Assembly (NCBI GenBank): GCA_963921795.1
Contig: OY997642.1
Location: 58,574,927 to 58,638,926, forward strand
Source: Nannobrachium achirus
Taxonomy: Eukaryota > Chordata > Actinopteri > Myctophiformes > Myctophidae
Length of the DNA: 64,000 nucleotides
Direction of reading: 5' to 3'
The stretch's first letter is position 1. Each line of letters begins with the position of its first letter. Below the pieces are notes generated by a model. It did no database searches. It had not been told where the DNA came from and saw only the letters and a list, made by a program, of their open reading frames with translations. A program made the position numbers and the translations under genes. Below are positions 34,074 through 46,330 of the stretch, in pieces.

Positions 34074-35120
34074 ACAAATAAATTGGCCCCCTCCTCTCCA
34101 CAGTCCATAGTCTGCATACAGCACAAAGCTGCGAGGAGCATCACAGAAAAAGTGAAACCAAAAGCCACAGCTATAGTAGCAGGGATTGACATTAACTTTT
34201 TGAGGCAGAGTGTCCTCTGGACAAGTACATTTCCCTTTCACTTGTCCAGGCACAAAAGTCACTTTGTTAATTTGCAATTTCACAGTATTTTGTATTTTAT
34301 TTCTTTGGACAAATAAATAAGACCCCCTTGGCCCCCTTCACTCCACAGTCCATAGTCTATACAGCACAAAGCTGCTAGGAGCTTCACAGAAAAAGTGAAA
34401 CCAAAAGCCACAAGTATTTAAAAATGTTCCTTATAGCTACTACGCTTGCATTGAGGCTCAACTTTATTTTTTATTTGATTTTTTTGCGCTGCAGAAAGGC
34501 TCATAGACATTAGGCTTAGCCTGTTGTCCGGGACAACTATAAATCCTTATGAACAAGTTAATTAAACATGTACTTGACCCTGGGTGAAAAATGGGTTACA
34601 AAATTGTGGGATAAAGATTTAAGAGTAATTAAATATACTTGTGGCTTTTGGTTTCACTTTTGCTGTGATGCTCCTAGCAGGACTGTGGAGTGGAGGGGGC
34701 CAAGGAGGTCCTATTTATTTGTCCCAAAAAAAAGGGGAAAAAAAGTGACTGAAATGGCAAATTGACCAGTTACTTTTGGTGCCTGGACAAGTGAATGGGA
34801 AATGTACTTGTCCAGATGACACTGTGCCTCAAAAAGTTAATGTCAAGCCCTGCTACTATAGCTAGTATATATCCCCCGACCCTCTCAAAATGGCTGCCGG
34901 GGGAGGGGCATCCCAGTATGACACCAGCTTTGCAAGCCCAATTCATTATTGCCATATCCAGCCCAAGAAACCACAGACATTTTGTGGGGAAAAAATTTGA
35001 ATGTACTTCTTAAAATAAATATATCATGCCTGTTGCTAAGGTATGGCAATATGACTGGTGTCTTGCACGCGCGCGAAGTCATGTTGCCATACCTTACCTT
35101 TTTCTGAACTGACGCCACTG
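33659..35120. mobile_element. Composite hAT-type element, 1.46 kb
   Basis: Ends CAGGGGCGTCAATT and the inverse of AACTGACGCCACTG, with the exact 8-base duplication CATACATA on both sides (33651-33658 and 35121-35128). Inside, an inverted pair of about 120-150 bases (33890-33980 against 34865-34950) encloses pieces with CAGGGCTTGA-GTTAACTTTTTG ends, a second hAT family also seen at 55985-56065. No transposase frame. Confidence 0.82.
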
Positions 35121-35128
35121 CATACATA

Positions 35129-36190
35129 ATAATGAGGGGAGGTGCGGGGTGTTTGGAGAAGGTGGAAGGGCCAGGGCTTTGGGAGGACGGAGCAGAAGTG
35201 ACGATTGACATGAGACATTCTCTGAACTACGCCATCTCTGGTGACTACTAGGGATATTATCTTTGCTACTCAAAAGGCCACAGAACACAGAGAGAAAAGG
35301 AAAACCTGTCATGGCTCCCTGGAGTGGAGTTTTCAGTTTTAACATTTTAATACACGTTTTAACCCTTTCCAAGCCACGGGGAGCCCCTTAATATTAAAAT
35401 CAGAATATACCGGACATCTGAGCAAGGAGTCTCAGCCGCGCCGTCTTTTACCGTACTGGGTCATTAAAAACGAAATAAATGATTTTTATCCGAAAATCGG
35501 CGATTGTCTAACCTTCCCTAGTCACCACGCGTCCATCGATAGCGCATGGCTCGTCTGACATGAAGCAGAAGTGACGTCAGGTCCATTCCTTCTTCAGGCT
35601 TCCTTGCAGCCGTCCGTTTACTGTTTAGAGGATAACTTTAGCATAGCTGGAGTGCTAAGGGCTAAGCTAGCCAAAATGGTCACATCGACTGTTCAGTCAT
35701 TCTTGGATTATATGCTTGGATTATTATGCGCACGGATCGCGCACGCGAAATGCACGGGGAGCAGATGCCTCGGCCAAAACTGCCACTCTATCCCAATGGA
35801 GATCCAGATAATCACGGTGAGCTAACGACCTGGGAAAAAAAAAAAGAAAAAACAACGGCACGGTCCAAGAAGGAGGGGTGGCGGGCTCATGTTTATAAAC
35901 ATAATATTATGTCTCAGATCACAATACAATAATAGAAATTCCACGGCTAATCTATCAACAGCCATTCTATTTCGGCTAGCAAAGTGTTAAGGACCAGGAT
36001 AAAGACCTTTATGATTGGTAAAAAACAGCATGTCATAATTCCTTTAAGCATCCGATCCTTCAGGTGAGAATATATTCTATACTCTATTTGGACTTTATAC
36101 CTGTAATATAGTATGTGTGGGACTGTCAGCCCAATATTGAGAAAAAGAAATCCTTAAAAAAAAGGTTCTCAAAATAATCTGACAGGCCAG
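35129..36190. other. Non-coding interval
   Basis: No gene recognised. The stretch at 35400-35940 is less repetitive than its surroundings, but its short open frames have no visible domain. Confidence 0.4.
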
Positions 36191-36197
36191 AAATTAA

Positions 36198-37301
36198 TTA
36201 TGCATCCCTGGAATTCCCACAACGGCCTAATTCCCACCTGATGTCGTGTGGGAGTCCCGACTGCTCCAGACCGTACTCCATAACTGCTAGTTTGCATAAC
36301 GTCTTGAGACTAGGATTCAAGTCTATGATGTCTAAGGAGTCTTTATAGACAGCAGAAACGCCAGAGTTGTTGATGTGAAAGTAATATCTGTATCGGACAA
36401 AGATGATACGTTCTCCCACCTTGCAACAGCACTTCATATGAAGGGAACTTGAACACTTCCCCTTGGGCTGAAGCTCCTCCCAGGAGAAAGTCTCTGGATT
36501 GAATTTCCACAGATCACTTCCATCATTCATGTATGAGCCCCAATATCCACCAAATATGTACAGTTCTCCATTGTAAGCAAAGGCTGAATGACCCCAGCGT
36601 CCTTTTGGAAGAAGCTGTGCTGAAGGCGTGCTCAACCAGCAGTTGGTCTGCATGTCAAACACTCTGAAGTCGTTGCAGCAGTTTTCCTCTCTATACGATA
36701 TATCAGCTCTAAAGCCACCAAATACGAACATCTTTGTCCCGATGATGGTGGCAGAGTGACCTCCTGTAGCAAGTCCCGGATTGCCCCTGGTGTCAATTAA
36801 AGACCAGGTCATTGTGTTGGTGTCCAACTCGTACAAGTCATTGATGAATCCAGTCAGCTGCTTGTATCCTCCATAGACATACATGACCTTCTCCAAGACA
36901 CAGGCTGAGTGATGCTCCCTCCCCTCTGGAACTGTCCCAGAAACCGCAGGCTTGAACCATGTGTGGGTGTCAACATCAAATCCATAAACCACATTGCAGT
37001 ACTCCCATGGCTTTCCATTGTTGTATTCACGATTACGTCCCCCCCAGAGGTAGGTTATATTTTCTATCAGCACAACTGTGTGGCCAGAACGATAGGAAGG
37101 AACCTCTGGGTTCAAATGTATCCAATCTCTCCGTCTTTTATATGTTAACGTCATCCAGCGTAAAGACACCGTGTTGATGATTTTCACCTCAATCTGATGA
37201 TCTTCTCGCCATCCAAATGAGTACACCTTTTCCCCGACTGCAACAACGACGCGTACAGCTATGGTCATTCCTCCTTCCTGATGCTCGACCCATCGCAACA
37301 T
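36198..37301 (-). CDS. Intronless KLHDC3-like kelch-repeat protein
   Basis: A 367-residue kelch beta-propeller related to KLHDC3, a substrate receptor of CUL2 ubiquitin ligases that reads glycine-type C-terminal degrons. The start MLRWVEHQEGG matches MLRWTVHLEGG of KLHDC3; an ATG 24 codons upstream (37373) lacks family likeness. Visible blades: VAVGEKVYSFG, SGHTVVLIE with LWGGRN, HHSACVLEKVMYVYGG, GGHSATIIGTKMFVFGG, GHSAFAYNGELYIFGG. The C-terminus SLKTLCKLAV and LPHDIRWEL is strongly conserved. The sixth blade lacks its FGG motif (IIFVRYRYYF instead), and overall divergence is high, yet the frame is open throughout. KLHDC3 genes have many exons, so this is an old retrogene probably kept by selection. 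Binding partners are not predictable from the sequence. Confidence 0.9.
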   Translation of the reverse strand: MLRWVEHQEGGMTIAVRVVVAVGEKVYSFGWREDHQIEVKIINTVSLRWMTLTYKRRRDWIHLNPEVPSYRSGHTVVLIENITYLWGGRNREYNNGKPWEYCNVVYGFDVDTHTWFKPAVSGTVPEGREHHSACVLEKVMYVYGGYKQLTGFINDLYELDTNTMTWSLIDTRGNPGLATGGHSATIIGTKMFVFGGFRADISYREENCCNDFRVFDMQTNCWLSTPSAQLLPKGRWGHSAFAYNGELYIFGGYWGSYMNDGSDLWKFNPETFSWEELQPKGKCSSSLHMKCCCKVGERIIFVRYRYYFHINNSGVSAVYKDSLDIIDLNPSLKTLCKLAVMEYGLEQSGLPHDIRWELGRCGNSRDA

Positions 37302-37489
37302 TTCAGACAAAAGCAACGACAAGAGAAATATGTCTTCTGAAAAATAACTGAGATATGTTGCATGATCTACCACTTACCGGTATATGGTATCTGAACAATC
37401 GTCACTGTGAAGCTTGGCCAATCCGTGAAGCCGATCGTTTAGGTCAGCCAACCAGGAAAACACATTCGTCTGTTGATTTTCCTAATTGA

Positions 37490-37620
37490 TCTGGCATCTT
37501 TCCGCCAGTCATCAAATTATTGGCTTAGGAATGCGAACACAATTTAAAAAATCTCCTTGAATTCAAGGGATGTAAAATAAGATGTATTTTGTGTGAACCG
37601 CTCTTTTAACGTTTTATTGC
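37490..37620. mobile_element. Diverged half of the TTAA foldback MITE
   Basis: TTATTGGCTTAGGAATGCGA through TGTGAACCGCTCTTTTAA resembles the right arm of 1607-1920. Confidence 0.5.
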
Positions 37621-37639
37621 AACCGTCAGGCCGCAAGTT

Positions 37640-38355
37640 ACAATGAAAACCTCCACTGGCAGTCCCTCCGTCTGTCCGTCACGTCACGTCACACTTTTGG
37701 CCCTACTCTTATCTCCGGTACCGTTGCCCTATCCATGCCAACATTTGCACACATACTCCTTGGCTGGAAAATCACAACTCCACCCTTGTTTTCTCACATG
37801 CCCCTCTTCTAGCGCCACCATGAGGTTGCCAACCTGAGGTCACTTACTGTCTTACTGGTTAGGTAGGACAGGTGATGTGTGAAGCCTTGACTGCGCGCGG
37901 TGCGTTGACAATAGCCAACTCTCTAAATATAAATAAATATAAACTAGAAAATGAAGTTCATACAGAAACTGTGTGAGCTCGCTGAAAACACACACAAAGT
38001 ATCAGTGGTGTGATATTGATTTTAGAAGTGTGGGTCCTCTAAATTCATGACGTCATGCGCGCACGCTGTTTTTATTGTTAATTATTGTGTGCATATGAGG
38101 CGCGCGTGCGTGCAGCAAAATGCCCATGGCATCTCACCCCTGCAAAGTATATTACAGTATCTACTGTTGAAAATGTACAGACAAGAGTAAGAGTACATAT
38201 GAGTAAGCACAGCAGTACATACCTATATATTGGCATTCTGATTTAACTTACAGAAAAGCTTACAGGATAGGCCATTTGCACTCAATGGACTTTTGGGGTT
38301 TGGGGTTTGCAAACAAGGTTAGAGGAAAAAGGTCCATTTAACTCAAATGGAACTT
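37640..38355. other. Non-coding interval
   Basis: No gene or element recognised. Confidence 0.4.
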
Positions 38356-38359
38356 TTCT

Positions 38360-38695
38360 GTGGAAATGGACCTGTAAGGGTCCATTTGGTTTAATTTTAC
38401 ACTCTCAAGAGTTAAATTAATGTTAAACATCTGCATTACTTATATACATCTACACAATTAGAGAATGTAAAAAGTAGTTGTAATTTGTATTAATGTTTCC
38501 TGCTATCTCTCTATGGCACCATATCAACACAGCATGGAATTGTGGACAAAATCTTCGCAATAAAAAATGTAAAACAAGAAAGGAAAATAATCTATGTTTT
38601 GGGTCTGAGAGGCTAAATCTCATCTAATGGTGGTCCGTGGCTCAAATGCTGAATAAATAATGGAGCTTGATATGAAAAAGGTTGAAAACCACTGG
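38360..38695. mobile_element. hAT (Charlie-like) MITE
   Basis: The body from GGTCCATTTGGTTTAATTTT to GGTTGAAAACCACTGG matches 8530-8890 in content. The right end is the inverse of CCAGTGGTTTTCAACC. Confidence 0.65.
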
Positions 38696-38863
38696 TGTAC
38701 TTGTTCCACCAACTCCCAACTGCTCCCTTGTGCCCTCGTCTGAGCTTATTATAGTAGAGTTCTGAATATTTCATTATTGTCTTTTATTTATTTTGACGTT
38801 ATGTGTGCAATGTAATCTTAGCTTTAATTAGTTTTAAAAGTGAGTTTGCTAGTTTAGTTAACT

Positions 38864-38876
38864 TTCTTCTTCTTCT

Positions 38877-38911
<35 letters not shown>

Positions 38912-38922
38912 TTGTTCTTCTA
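38864..38922. repeat. (CTT)n microsatellite
   Basis: About 18 CTT units with one CCT and one GTT variant. Confidence 0.95.
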
Positions 38923-39414
38923 GTCTGGGGTGAGAAGCAAAAAGGATACAAAATGTAATATAAAATATAGCATAAATGTATTGCTGCCACAGCTAAGAAA
39001 TTGGAAGATATAGATTTCATACCCACAGTATATATAAGACAGCCAAGGTTGAAAAGCGACCTTGCCATGAAGGGCATTCACAGATATGGGCTTATGGGTG
39101 CTTAGTACTTATGAAATATTGACTATTACGGTATGAACTAAAGGCTAAAACTTTAGAATAAGACTAAAGAAATGTCCCCTATGATTTTAGTTAGGTTTAT
39201 AGTTTTGTAAACACACAAAACATTTGGTTTTATTCTACTTTATTTTGATGGTTCTAGTCATATAACCTTTCATTGCACAAGTTGACAGCGCTTAACTGCT
39301 GACTGCTGCCCCCCTGTGGTTCATTTGAGCATCACACTGCTGGGTTACCTGTCACAGTAATTGCCCCTTGGGGGCGGTTGCTCAAATCCCCTTTCATTAT
39401 GCATGTCATTCATC

Positions 39415-39416
<2 letters not shown>

Positions 39417-39467
<51 letters not shown>

Positions 39468-40970
39468 AGAAGTTTGCAATAGAAAAAAGTACAGTTTCAT
39501 GACAGTACAAATCACTGGTACAAGGTCAACTAAAAGGAGATCCTAGAAAGCCGAGGCTTATTTCCACAGGAACCACACTTTAAGTATCTCATATAACATT
39601 GAAAGACAGACAGATAGAACATGGTACTTTATCTAGGATAATATCAGTTTCAAGAGCATAACATCAAATACAAAGGCAGAAAAAAAAAGAAAAAAGGGGG
39701 GGGGGGGGAAGGGCGTTGGAAGGGCGTTGGAAGGGCGTTCCACATGTTGATGGTATAGCAGGAGAACGAGTTAGAGCCTTGTTTAGTGTTAAATCTACAT
39801 TGATGATGATTAGTGGAGCTGCCTCTGGTGTTGTGATCGTGAACATCCTTGACCTTTAAGAAGTAGTTTGTCAGGTACATGGGTATCTTGGAGGTGTAGT
39901 GTATCTTGTACACCAGGCCCATTGCAAGATGCTGTACTCTGTCAGCTACTTTGAGCCACCCCACGCTTTCGTGGTGATGATCGGTAAGGTGGGTCTGAGG
40001 AGGAAGACCAAGCACAACCCTAATTAGTTTGTTCTGGGCTGTTTGGAGCTTTAACTTTAAGGCAGCTGGGGCGTCGCGATACCAGACAAGGACTCCGTAA
40101 TCAATGAGGGGCCCAATAAGAGCACCTCCTAGTGTCTTTCGAGATTTAATATTGATCAGCGGGGCAACCCTTTGCAAGAAACAAATTCGTTGGTTGACTT
40201 TATTGATTACCTTGGTAGTCATTTTTTCACTGGATAGGTTAGCCTCCAGGATGCAACCCAGGTAGCAGATGTGTTTTTCTTTCTATCACAGTGTCACCTA
40301 CTTTAATTGTGAAGTTCTCAACTAGGCTAAGTTTCTGACTAGATCCAAAGAGGATACATTCAGTTTTACCTAGGTGAATTGAGAGTCCTATGTCATTGAG
40401 CCAGGTGCAGATCATGTTGAGTTCACAGTTAAGGGCCTTTTCAACCTGCAATATGTCTCTGCCTGAGACTAGGAGAGCCGAGTCATCCGCGAACAGAAAC
40501 AGATTGCAGTCACAAGCAGATGACATGTCGTTTATGTATATTAAGAACAACAGTGGTCCTAGTATACTCCCTTGAGGTACTCCACAGTTTACTGGGAGGG
40601 GGGGGGGGGACAGGGTTCCGTTGACTTCCACCATCTGTTCCCTCCCCACCAAGTAAGAGTGCATCCATCTCACTGCTGTGCTGTCAAGACCAATAGCTTT
40701 GAGTTTTTCAATCAGAATAGAATGATCGACGGTGTCAAATGCCTTCTGGAGGTCCAGCATGACCATGCCGCAATATTTGCCATCGTGAATTTCACGTTTG
40801 ATGTAATCATTCAAATAGATGAGGCATGTATCTAATGGGACTCTCTGAAGCCAGACTGGAACTCGTAGATCAGTTTATTCTCTTCAAGATATTTAGCCAC
40901 CTGTTCATAGACAAATTTTTCCATTACCTTAGAGATGGAACTAAGGATTGAGATTGCCTACTTTGCCTTC
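39417..40970 (-). mobile_element. CR1/L2/Rex1-type LINE, 5'-truncated and decayed
   Basis: The minus strand encodes reverse transcriptase blocks in order: KVMEKFVYEQVAKYLEENKL, then GMVMLDLQKAFDTVDHSIL, GVPQGSILGPLLFLIYINDM, FLFADDSALL (the F/Y-ADD active site), and a C-terminal part with CFLQRVAPLINIKSRKTL and NMWNALP. At least two frame changes separate these blocks (near 40815 and 40240). The 3' end carries an (AATC)n tail, seen as (GATT)n at 39417-39467. The same 3' end sits at the acceptor of TRIM intron 2. The clade is judged from motifs only. Confidence 0.85.
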
Positions 40971-40971
40971 A

Positions 40972-41031
40972 ATTCAATTCAATTCAATTCAATTCAATTC
41001 AATTCAATTCAATTCAATTCAATTCAATTCA
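40972..41031. repeat. (AATTC)n microsatellite
   Basis: Twelve or so AATTC units at the 5' side of the LINE fragment. Confidence 0.95.
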
Positions 41032-41499
41032 AATTGGCATTATTGGCATGAGAAAGCTTACTGTACACTTCAGGTACATTGCCAAAACATGTCAAAACAT
41101 AATCAAAACATAATTTAAGAAGATAATTATGGTGAAAGTATGTGTCGGAGGGTACGGCATGAGTACAGCATTGCAACGTTATGCAAGGGTGTAAAGGTTT
41201 TTGAAATGAATTGCTGCAATGTTTCAAGATTTTGCAGTCACTTTCGGGACAAACTCTGCATTTTGAAAATAGTAGCCTATTTAAAAGGTCTCCGATTTCA
41301 AACAAGTTTAAAGGTATTAGCTCTGTTGATAATGTGCAGTAGGTCTATGTCAGAGGTCCGCTCGGTACAGATAGTGTATTAGTGTTTATATGTGCAGTAG
41401 GTCTATCTATAGCCCCTTTTTGACTGCAGCTTTAGCACCACACTACACTACACAACACTACACCGCACCAGACATTTGTACGAGTCCCTCTGATCCGAG

Positions 41500-41765
41500 T
41501 CCAAGTCAAGTAGCAAGTCATTTGGTCCAAGTCTCAAGCAAGTCTCAAGTTTTTCTGTTGTGGGCAAGTCAAGTCGAGTCGAGTCACAAGGTTATGTCAA
41601 GTCGAGTCGAGTCACAAGGTTATGTCAAGCCAAGTCGAGTCGAGTCACAAGGTTATGTCGAGTCATGTCGAGTCTCAAGTTGTTTGCCCTCAAGTCCGAG
41701 TCGAGTTGCAAGTCGTCAAATTTGCGACTCGACTCCGACTCGAGTCGAGTCTCTATGACTCGAGT
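41500..41765. repeat. AAGTCGAGTC-type minisatellite
   Basis: Units of about 28 bases, GTCGAGTCACAAGGTTATGT, repeat about four times inside a longer run of AAGTC/GAGTC words. Confidence 0.85.
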
Positions 41766-41959
41766 CCAATTGTCTGCACCGCACCACATAAAAATACATT
41801 TTCCATTACTCAAAAGTACCCCTATCGCTAACAAACAAATTGACCCTTTTAACTGTGATTATAATACAATATAAATGTATATTATATCCTAATTAATTAT
41901 AATAAAATGCACCATAATGGATTATAACGCTCTGACATCACGCTCTGTCATCACTGTGA

Positions 41960-42175
41960 TGTCATCCAAATCCCTTTTATTGCCATGTATGGAGATCCAT
42001 GTGATGCCAGCGGAACCAAATCCCTTTTATGCCAAGATATGGAGACCCCTGATGTCATCAATATTAAGCCCATATCTGTGAATGCCAATATATAATAACT
42101 GTGATGTCAGGGGAACCAAATCCCTTTTATTGCCTTATATGGAGATCCCTGTGGTGCCAGGGGAACCAAATCCCA
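41960..42175. repeat. Imperfect tandem repeat, CCAAATCCCTTTTAT units
   Basis: Four units of about 45-60 bases combining CCAAATCCCTTTTATTGCC with TATGGAGATCC and GATGTCAG. Confidence 0.7.
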
Positions 42176-42282
42176 TTGGCCAGATGGCCAAGACATGGCT
42201 TTTCGCCCTCAGGCCTCTTACTGGTATTATATCGTTGCTGTCAAGAAAAACGTCTTATCTCCATATATAGTCCATATCTTAA

Positions 42283-42672
42283 AGGTGATTTAAAAAGTAT
42301 TTATGTCATATTGTTTATGTCCCAAAAACGTTTTTCAAAAGGTTTGAGGCTAAATTACCACTCCTGAATAGAGAGCCTCTCTCATTTTTGAATGGCTCTC
42401 AGAGCATTTCAGCTGCAGTACCACCTTTGGCCTGAACTGCCCCCCCCCCATTTTTTTATGATGACGTCACAATCGGCAGATGACGTCACAATCGGCAGCA
42501 AATCTGGATAGCCTGTTTTGAGAACCCTTGGGATACTTTTAACCTTCGCCTTCTCAAAACCAGAGAAAGACACAACGGTCTGAAATGGTACTTTGTGCGG
42601 ATAGAAGGTGTTAGTGGGACCCCAAAAAAAGGTTTTAAAATAGGAAAAGTGAAATTTCATGGTGTATCACCT
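42283..42672. mobile_element. TTAA-flanked MITE, 390 bp
   Basis: Ends AGGTGATTT and the inverse of ATCACCT with TTAA on both sides (42279-42282 and 42673-42676). Inside is a direct duplication of GATGACGTCACAATCGGCAG. Confidence 0.75.
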
Positions 42673-43006
42673 TTAACTTTATTGTTTTTTCCCCCACTGT
42701 AAATCTATCTATCTAGTTTTTCAATCTATCAACACACACAGAGCTGTTGATACAGACCTGTGTTTGTTGCACTAATGTACGGGTATAATTCATTTGGTGC
42801 TATAGAATCCCTGTCAGGACTGACCTTGAATGCACACAGCACCTCCGGTGGTTTGTCTTAGTAGGACATCGGTCCCCACAGACCAACGCTGCTTTGTACC
42901 AGCACATAAAGTACATACCTGTAGATCAGGGGTGGGCGACGTTGATGATGGAGAGGACCACTATATTTTCACACTCGCTCCAGAGGGCCACAATGCCAAC
43001 ACAATC

Positions 43007-43079
43007 AAACATAGCCAATCTACAAGCTCAAAACGTGTCGCATTGCGACGCATTTTGAGCTTGTAGGTCTACAATGTTT
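43007..43079. repeat. Hairpin module
   Basis: AAACATAGCCAATCTACAAG is mirrored imperfectly by CTTGTAGGTCTACAATGTTT around a GTCGCATTGCGAC core. Confidence 0.8.
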
Positions 43080-43562
43080 GCTATGTTTTATTATTTTTGA
43101 ATTAGAATATTGAAAAGAAAATGTCGTATTTAATTTCAAATGCATTTATATGTTCTTAACTTTATGAACTTAAGTACGAATACATTGGACATAAAAAGGA
43201 CTAGTACTAGTATTTGTTACGGTTTGGTTTGTTACAAATGTCAAAAGAAGCCGCAGGGGTCATCATCAATATTTCTGTACATGGACAAATGTGTCTGTGG
43301 CAAGGCTTGTCCTTTGATTTTAAAATAATAGTTTTTGACATAACATGATAATGTTCTAATTGTGATAATAAGACCCAATTGCTGTGTCATGTTTTCATTT
43401 TCAGAATATGTGTGACACTGACTGATTTGCTGCCAGTCCACCAGTACAGTGTTTCTCAAGCGTTTTATTTAGGGGCGAGGGGTCCGTAGGAAGAACTGGG
43501 ACGTGCCTTCCGGTTACCACTCAAACGTTTAGGGATGGAGGGGGATACATACTGTAGCCTAT

Positions 43563-43835
43563 ATACATTATCGTCACTGTCGGGCAGAAACCTCGTATCT
43601 CCAAGTTTCAAGTTTGTACGTTTTTTCACCAAGTAAAGCCCTGCTTCATCAAACAAGGCCATCGCACGAAAGTAGTGAAAACAGCCGATCTACAAGCACA
43701 CAACGCCTCGCACCGCGAGGCGTTGTGTGCTTGTAGATCGGCTGTTTTCACAAGTTTAGTTCATTTTTAAAATGATAAACACAAACCGGACGGTCTTGGA
43801 CATACAAGGTTTCCACCCGACAACGACGATATATA
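43563..43835. mobile_element. Palindrome-bearing MITE, copy 3
   Basis: Left end TATCGTCACTGTCGGGCAGA and right end AGGTTTCCACCCGACAACGA. Central hairpin at 43675-43753 (arms GTGAAAACAGCCGATCTACA). Same family as 636-945 and 8930-9125. Confidence 0.7.
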
Positions 43836-44202
43836 CAGTATAGGATAGATTAATGTGGAGGTCTCTAACCTTGTTGGGTGGCCAATCAGAGGAGATGTTG
43901 TTGTTGTTGTTGTTGTGGGTGATTTAGAACACGAGCCAGAGAGCTCAGCGGGGGCTGCCCGACTGGGGAAGCCCCCCGGAGAGAGCTCATACTCACCAGC
44001 CTGGAACCAAGCGTGTCAGACTGCACTGCCGGGACCACTGTAGTCACTGCTCTCTCTCTCTCTCGCACACACGCACACACTAGGGCGTTCACGAATAGTG
44101 ATTTTTAGTATTTGATTTGTTCGACCTCAAAGTATTCGAAATAGTCGAATATTCGACAGGACTGGCCAAACTGTCAAATATTAAGAAAGCAAGAGGCGAA
44201 CG

Positions 44203-44250
44203 TTGTGAAAATAGCCGATCTACATGCATGTAGATCGGCTATTTTCACAA
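44203..44250. repeat. Perfect 48-bp palindrome of the hairpin family
   Basis: 24 + 24 bases with no loop and no mismatch: TTGTGAAAATAGCCGATC then TACATG, followed by its exact reverse complement. This is the shortest complete form of the module. Confidence 0.93.
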
Positions 44251-44294
44251 TATTTATCTGTGGAACCGAGTCACGTTAAATTTAATACCTACAC

Positions 44295-44832
44295 AGGCGT
44301 TGACACTAAGGCTTGCCCACCTGCCCTCGGCAGGTAAATAAAACTTGCGGGCAGGTGGAGTTTGCTTTCAGGTTGCCCGACCGGGCAAGTGCTCATTTGA
44401 GAGGGGAGGCAACCGAGATATGTAAACACAACAGGAGATACAGTATCTGTCTAAACACCTGAATGTGGCCAGCGTGCTCTGTTTTCTGGTCTGTGGAATG
44501 TAAAATAAGAGCACTGTTTACCTATAATGTGCTGTTTTTACTGTTGCTATACTTGAAAATATAAAATAAGTGTGAAACCATAGACATATTCAATCATAGC
44601 TATGTAGGTATTTGTTATTTGGATTTGGAGGTATAGAGGTATGAAATATTTTTTCGCAAAGCCCCAGAAAGTAAAGAAATAAGTGTTAAATTGAACGGTA
44701 ATTAAAATCGTAACATTTTATAATGGACGATTCACTTTTCGGTCAAGTGGGCATGACCTTTGGGCAAGTAGAACATGACCTATACTTGCCCAGTGGGCAA
44801 GTGCCTCTGAGACCTTTGTGTCAACCCCTGCC
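44295..44832. mobile_element. hAT-like MITE
   Basis: CAGGCGTTGACACTAAGG at the left and CCTTTGTGTCAACCCCTG at the right are inverted copies. CCTACA occurs on both sides but a full 8-base duplication is not clear. Internal GGGCAAGT-type words are repeated. Confidence 0.65.
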
Positions 44833-45469
44833 TACAATTCCAAGTGCTTGTCAGGGTGGGGGTCCCCAGTTCAAATATGTTTATTTAAAAAGGTTTGAGA
44901 ACCCCTGGTATAGAGCATTGCTAAGAGGATTTAACCCCAAGGAAGCACTATGGCTTGTTTCCAGTGGGGTCCTTTGTACTCATTTCATTGAAACATTAAA
45001 TTAAATGACAGACAAATACAGTATAACAACACTAGGCAAAACATCATATAACAGTCGGAAATCAGAAATATAATATAGGCCTACAGTAGATCAGATATGT
45101 TTCGGTGCACGACAGTGGCACGCAACTAAGCATATATCACATTTGACTCTAATTCCAACCTCTAAACCTGACCTATGAATATCGGATCCTAATCTTAACC
45201 CCAACCTGAATCTTTTTCTGATTGTAAACCTATCTACGATATTTTATACCACAAAACGACCCTTTTTCTTGCAAGGACCAGGAAAACGGTCATCACAACT
45301 TTATGCGTGAGGATGTTTGTGTACCCGTTGTAGCTTTTATCTCTCTGCGTTGTGTTGAAGTATAGACAGACCCAGAACTCTCTTTGGAGCCAATGCTTCT
45401 TTTAATTCTGACAAAACACAGAAAACACACGTCTCCAAGTGAGTGGTTTTAGCGCACAATGGCTCCTTT

Positions 45470-45878
45470 GGCACGTGCACACATAGACATCAAAGGGGGC
45501 TTGAACCCCTGCCTTTATCTGTCTGTAAAAAGTGCCCTCTCCAGACCATGAATGCAGTTTTTACTAAGGTGAAAGAAATGTAAATTCCCTCCTTTCCATG
45601 CCATACTTGAAGGCAGCATTTAAGAGAATCACCTCGTCCAAACTCTCTTGAACTTGAACGCAGCATCTTATGTTGAAAGAATTGCCCTCTCCGTGCAGTT
45701 ACGCCACATGTCCAGCACTTACTTGATTATACTTAGTTTAATGTGGTTTCGAGTACCTAAAATAGCCGACCTCCAAGCTCACATTGGGGCTTGGAGGTCT
45801 GCTATTTTCGATATTTCCACCAAAAGGCCCTTTTAGACATTTGAGCCCCTGCCTCTCTAACATTCTTTGCACGTCCCT
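45470..45878. mobile_element. ACGTGC-end hAT-type MITE, complete copy
   Basis: Starts GGCACGTGCACACATAGAC, ends TTGCACGTCCCT, with the exact 8-base duplication GCTCCTTT on both sides (45462-45469 and 45879-45886). Hairpin at 45759-45808. Confidence 0.88.
45759..45808. repeat. Hairpin module, short form
   Basis: AAAATAGCCGACCTCCAAGC is mirrored by GCTTGGAGGTCTGCTATTTT with a ten-base loop. Confidence 0.85.
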
Positions 45879-46149
45879 GCTCCTTTCTCTCTCATTCAAT
45901 GCGCAAATACAGAAGCAAGAGGTGGAGGTGTGGCAGGGCATTTATACAGTGGACAGTAGGAGAGGGCTTAAAGGAGCTGTGACCACTGATACACTATACA
46001 GTACATATTGGAGAATCTAATCTAATTTAATGGAGAATAGGTACGGTATAACCACTTATTTGTGTAATATTTTGTGTAATTATACACACTTATAATTAAT
46101 ACTGTTACATTTGGACTCACAAGCACACACGTATAGTAGCACACAAACA

Positions 46150-46285
<136 letters not shown>

Positions 46286-46299
46286 AATTTAGGACAGTA

Positions 46300-46330
<31 letters not shown>

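Noticed and set aside
35571-35825. An 84-codon plus-strand frame in the quiet interval before the KLHDC3-like gene
   Set aside because: No recognisable motif, and the frame is no longer than expected by chance.
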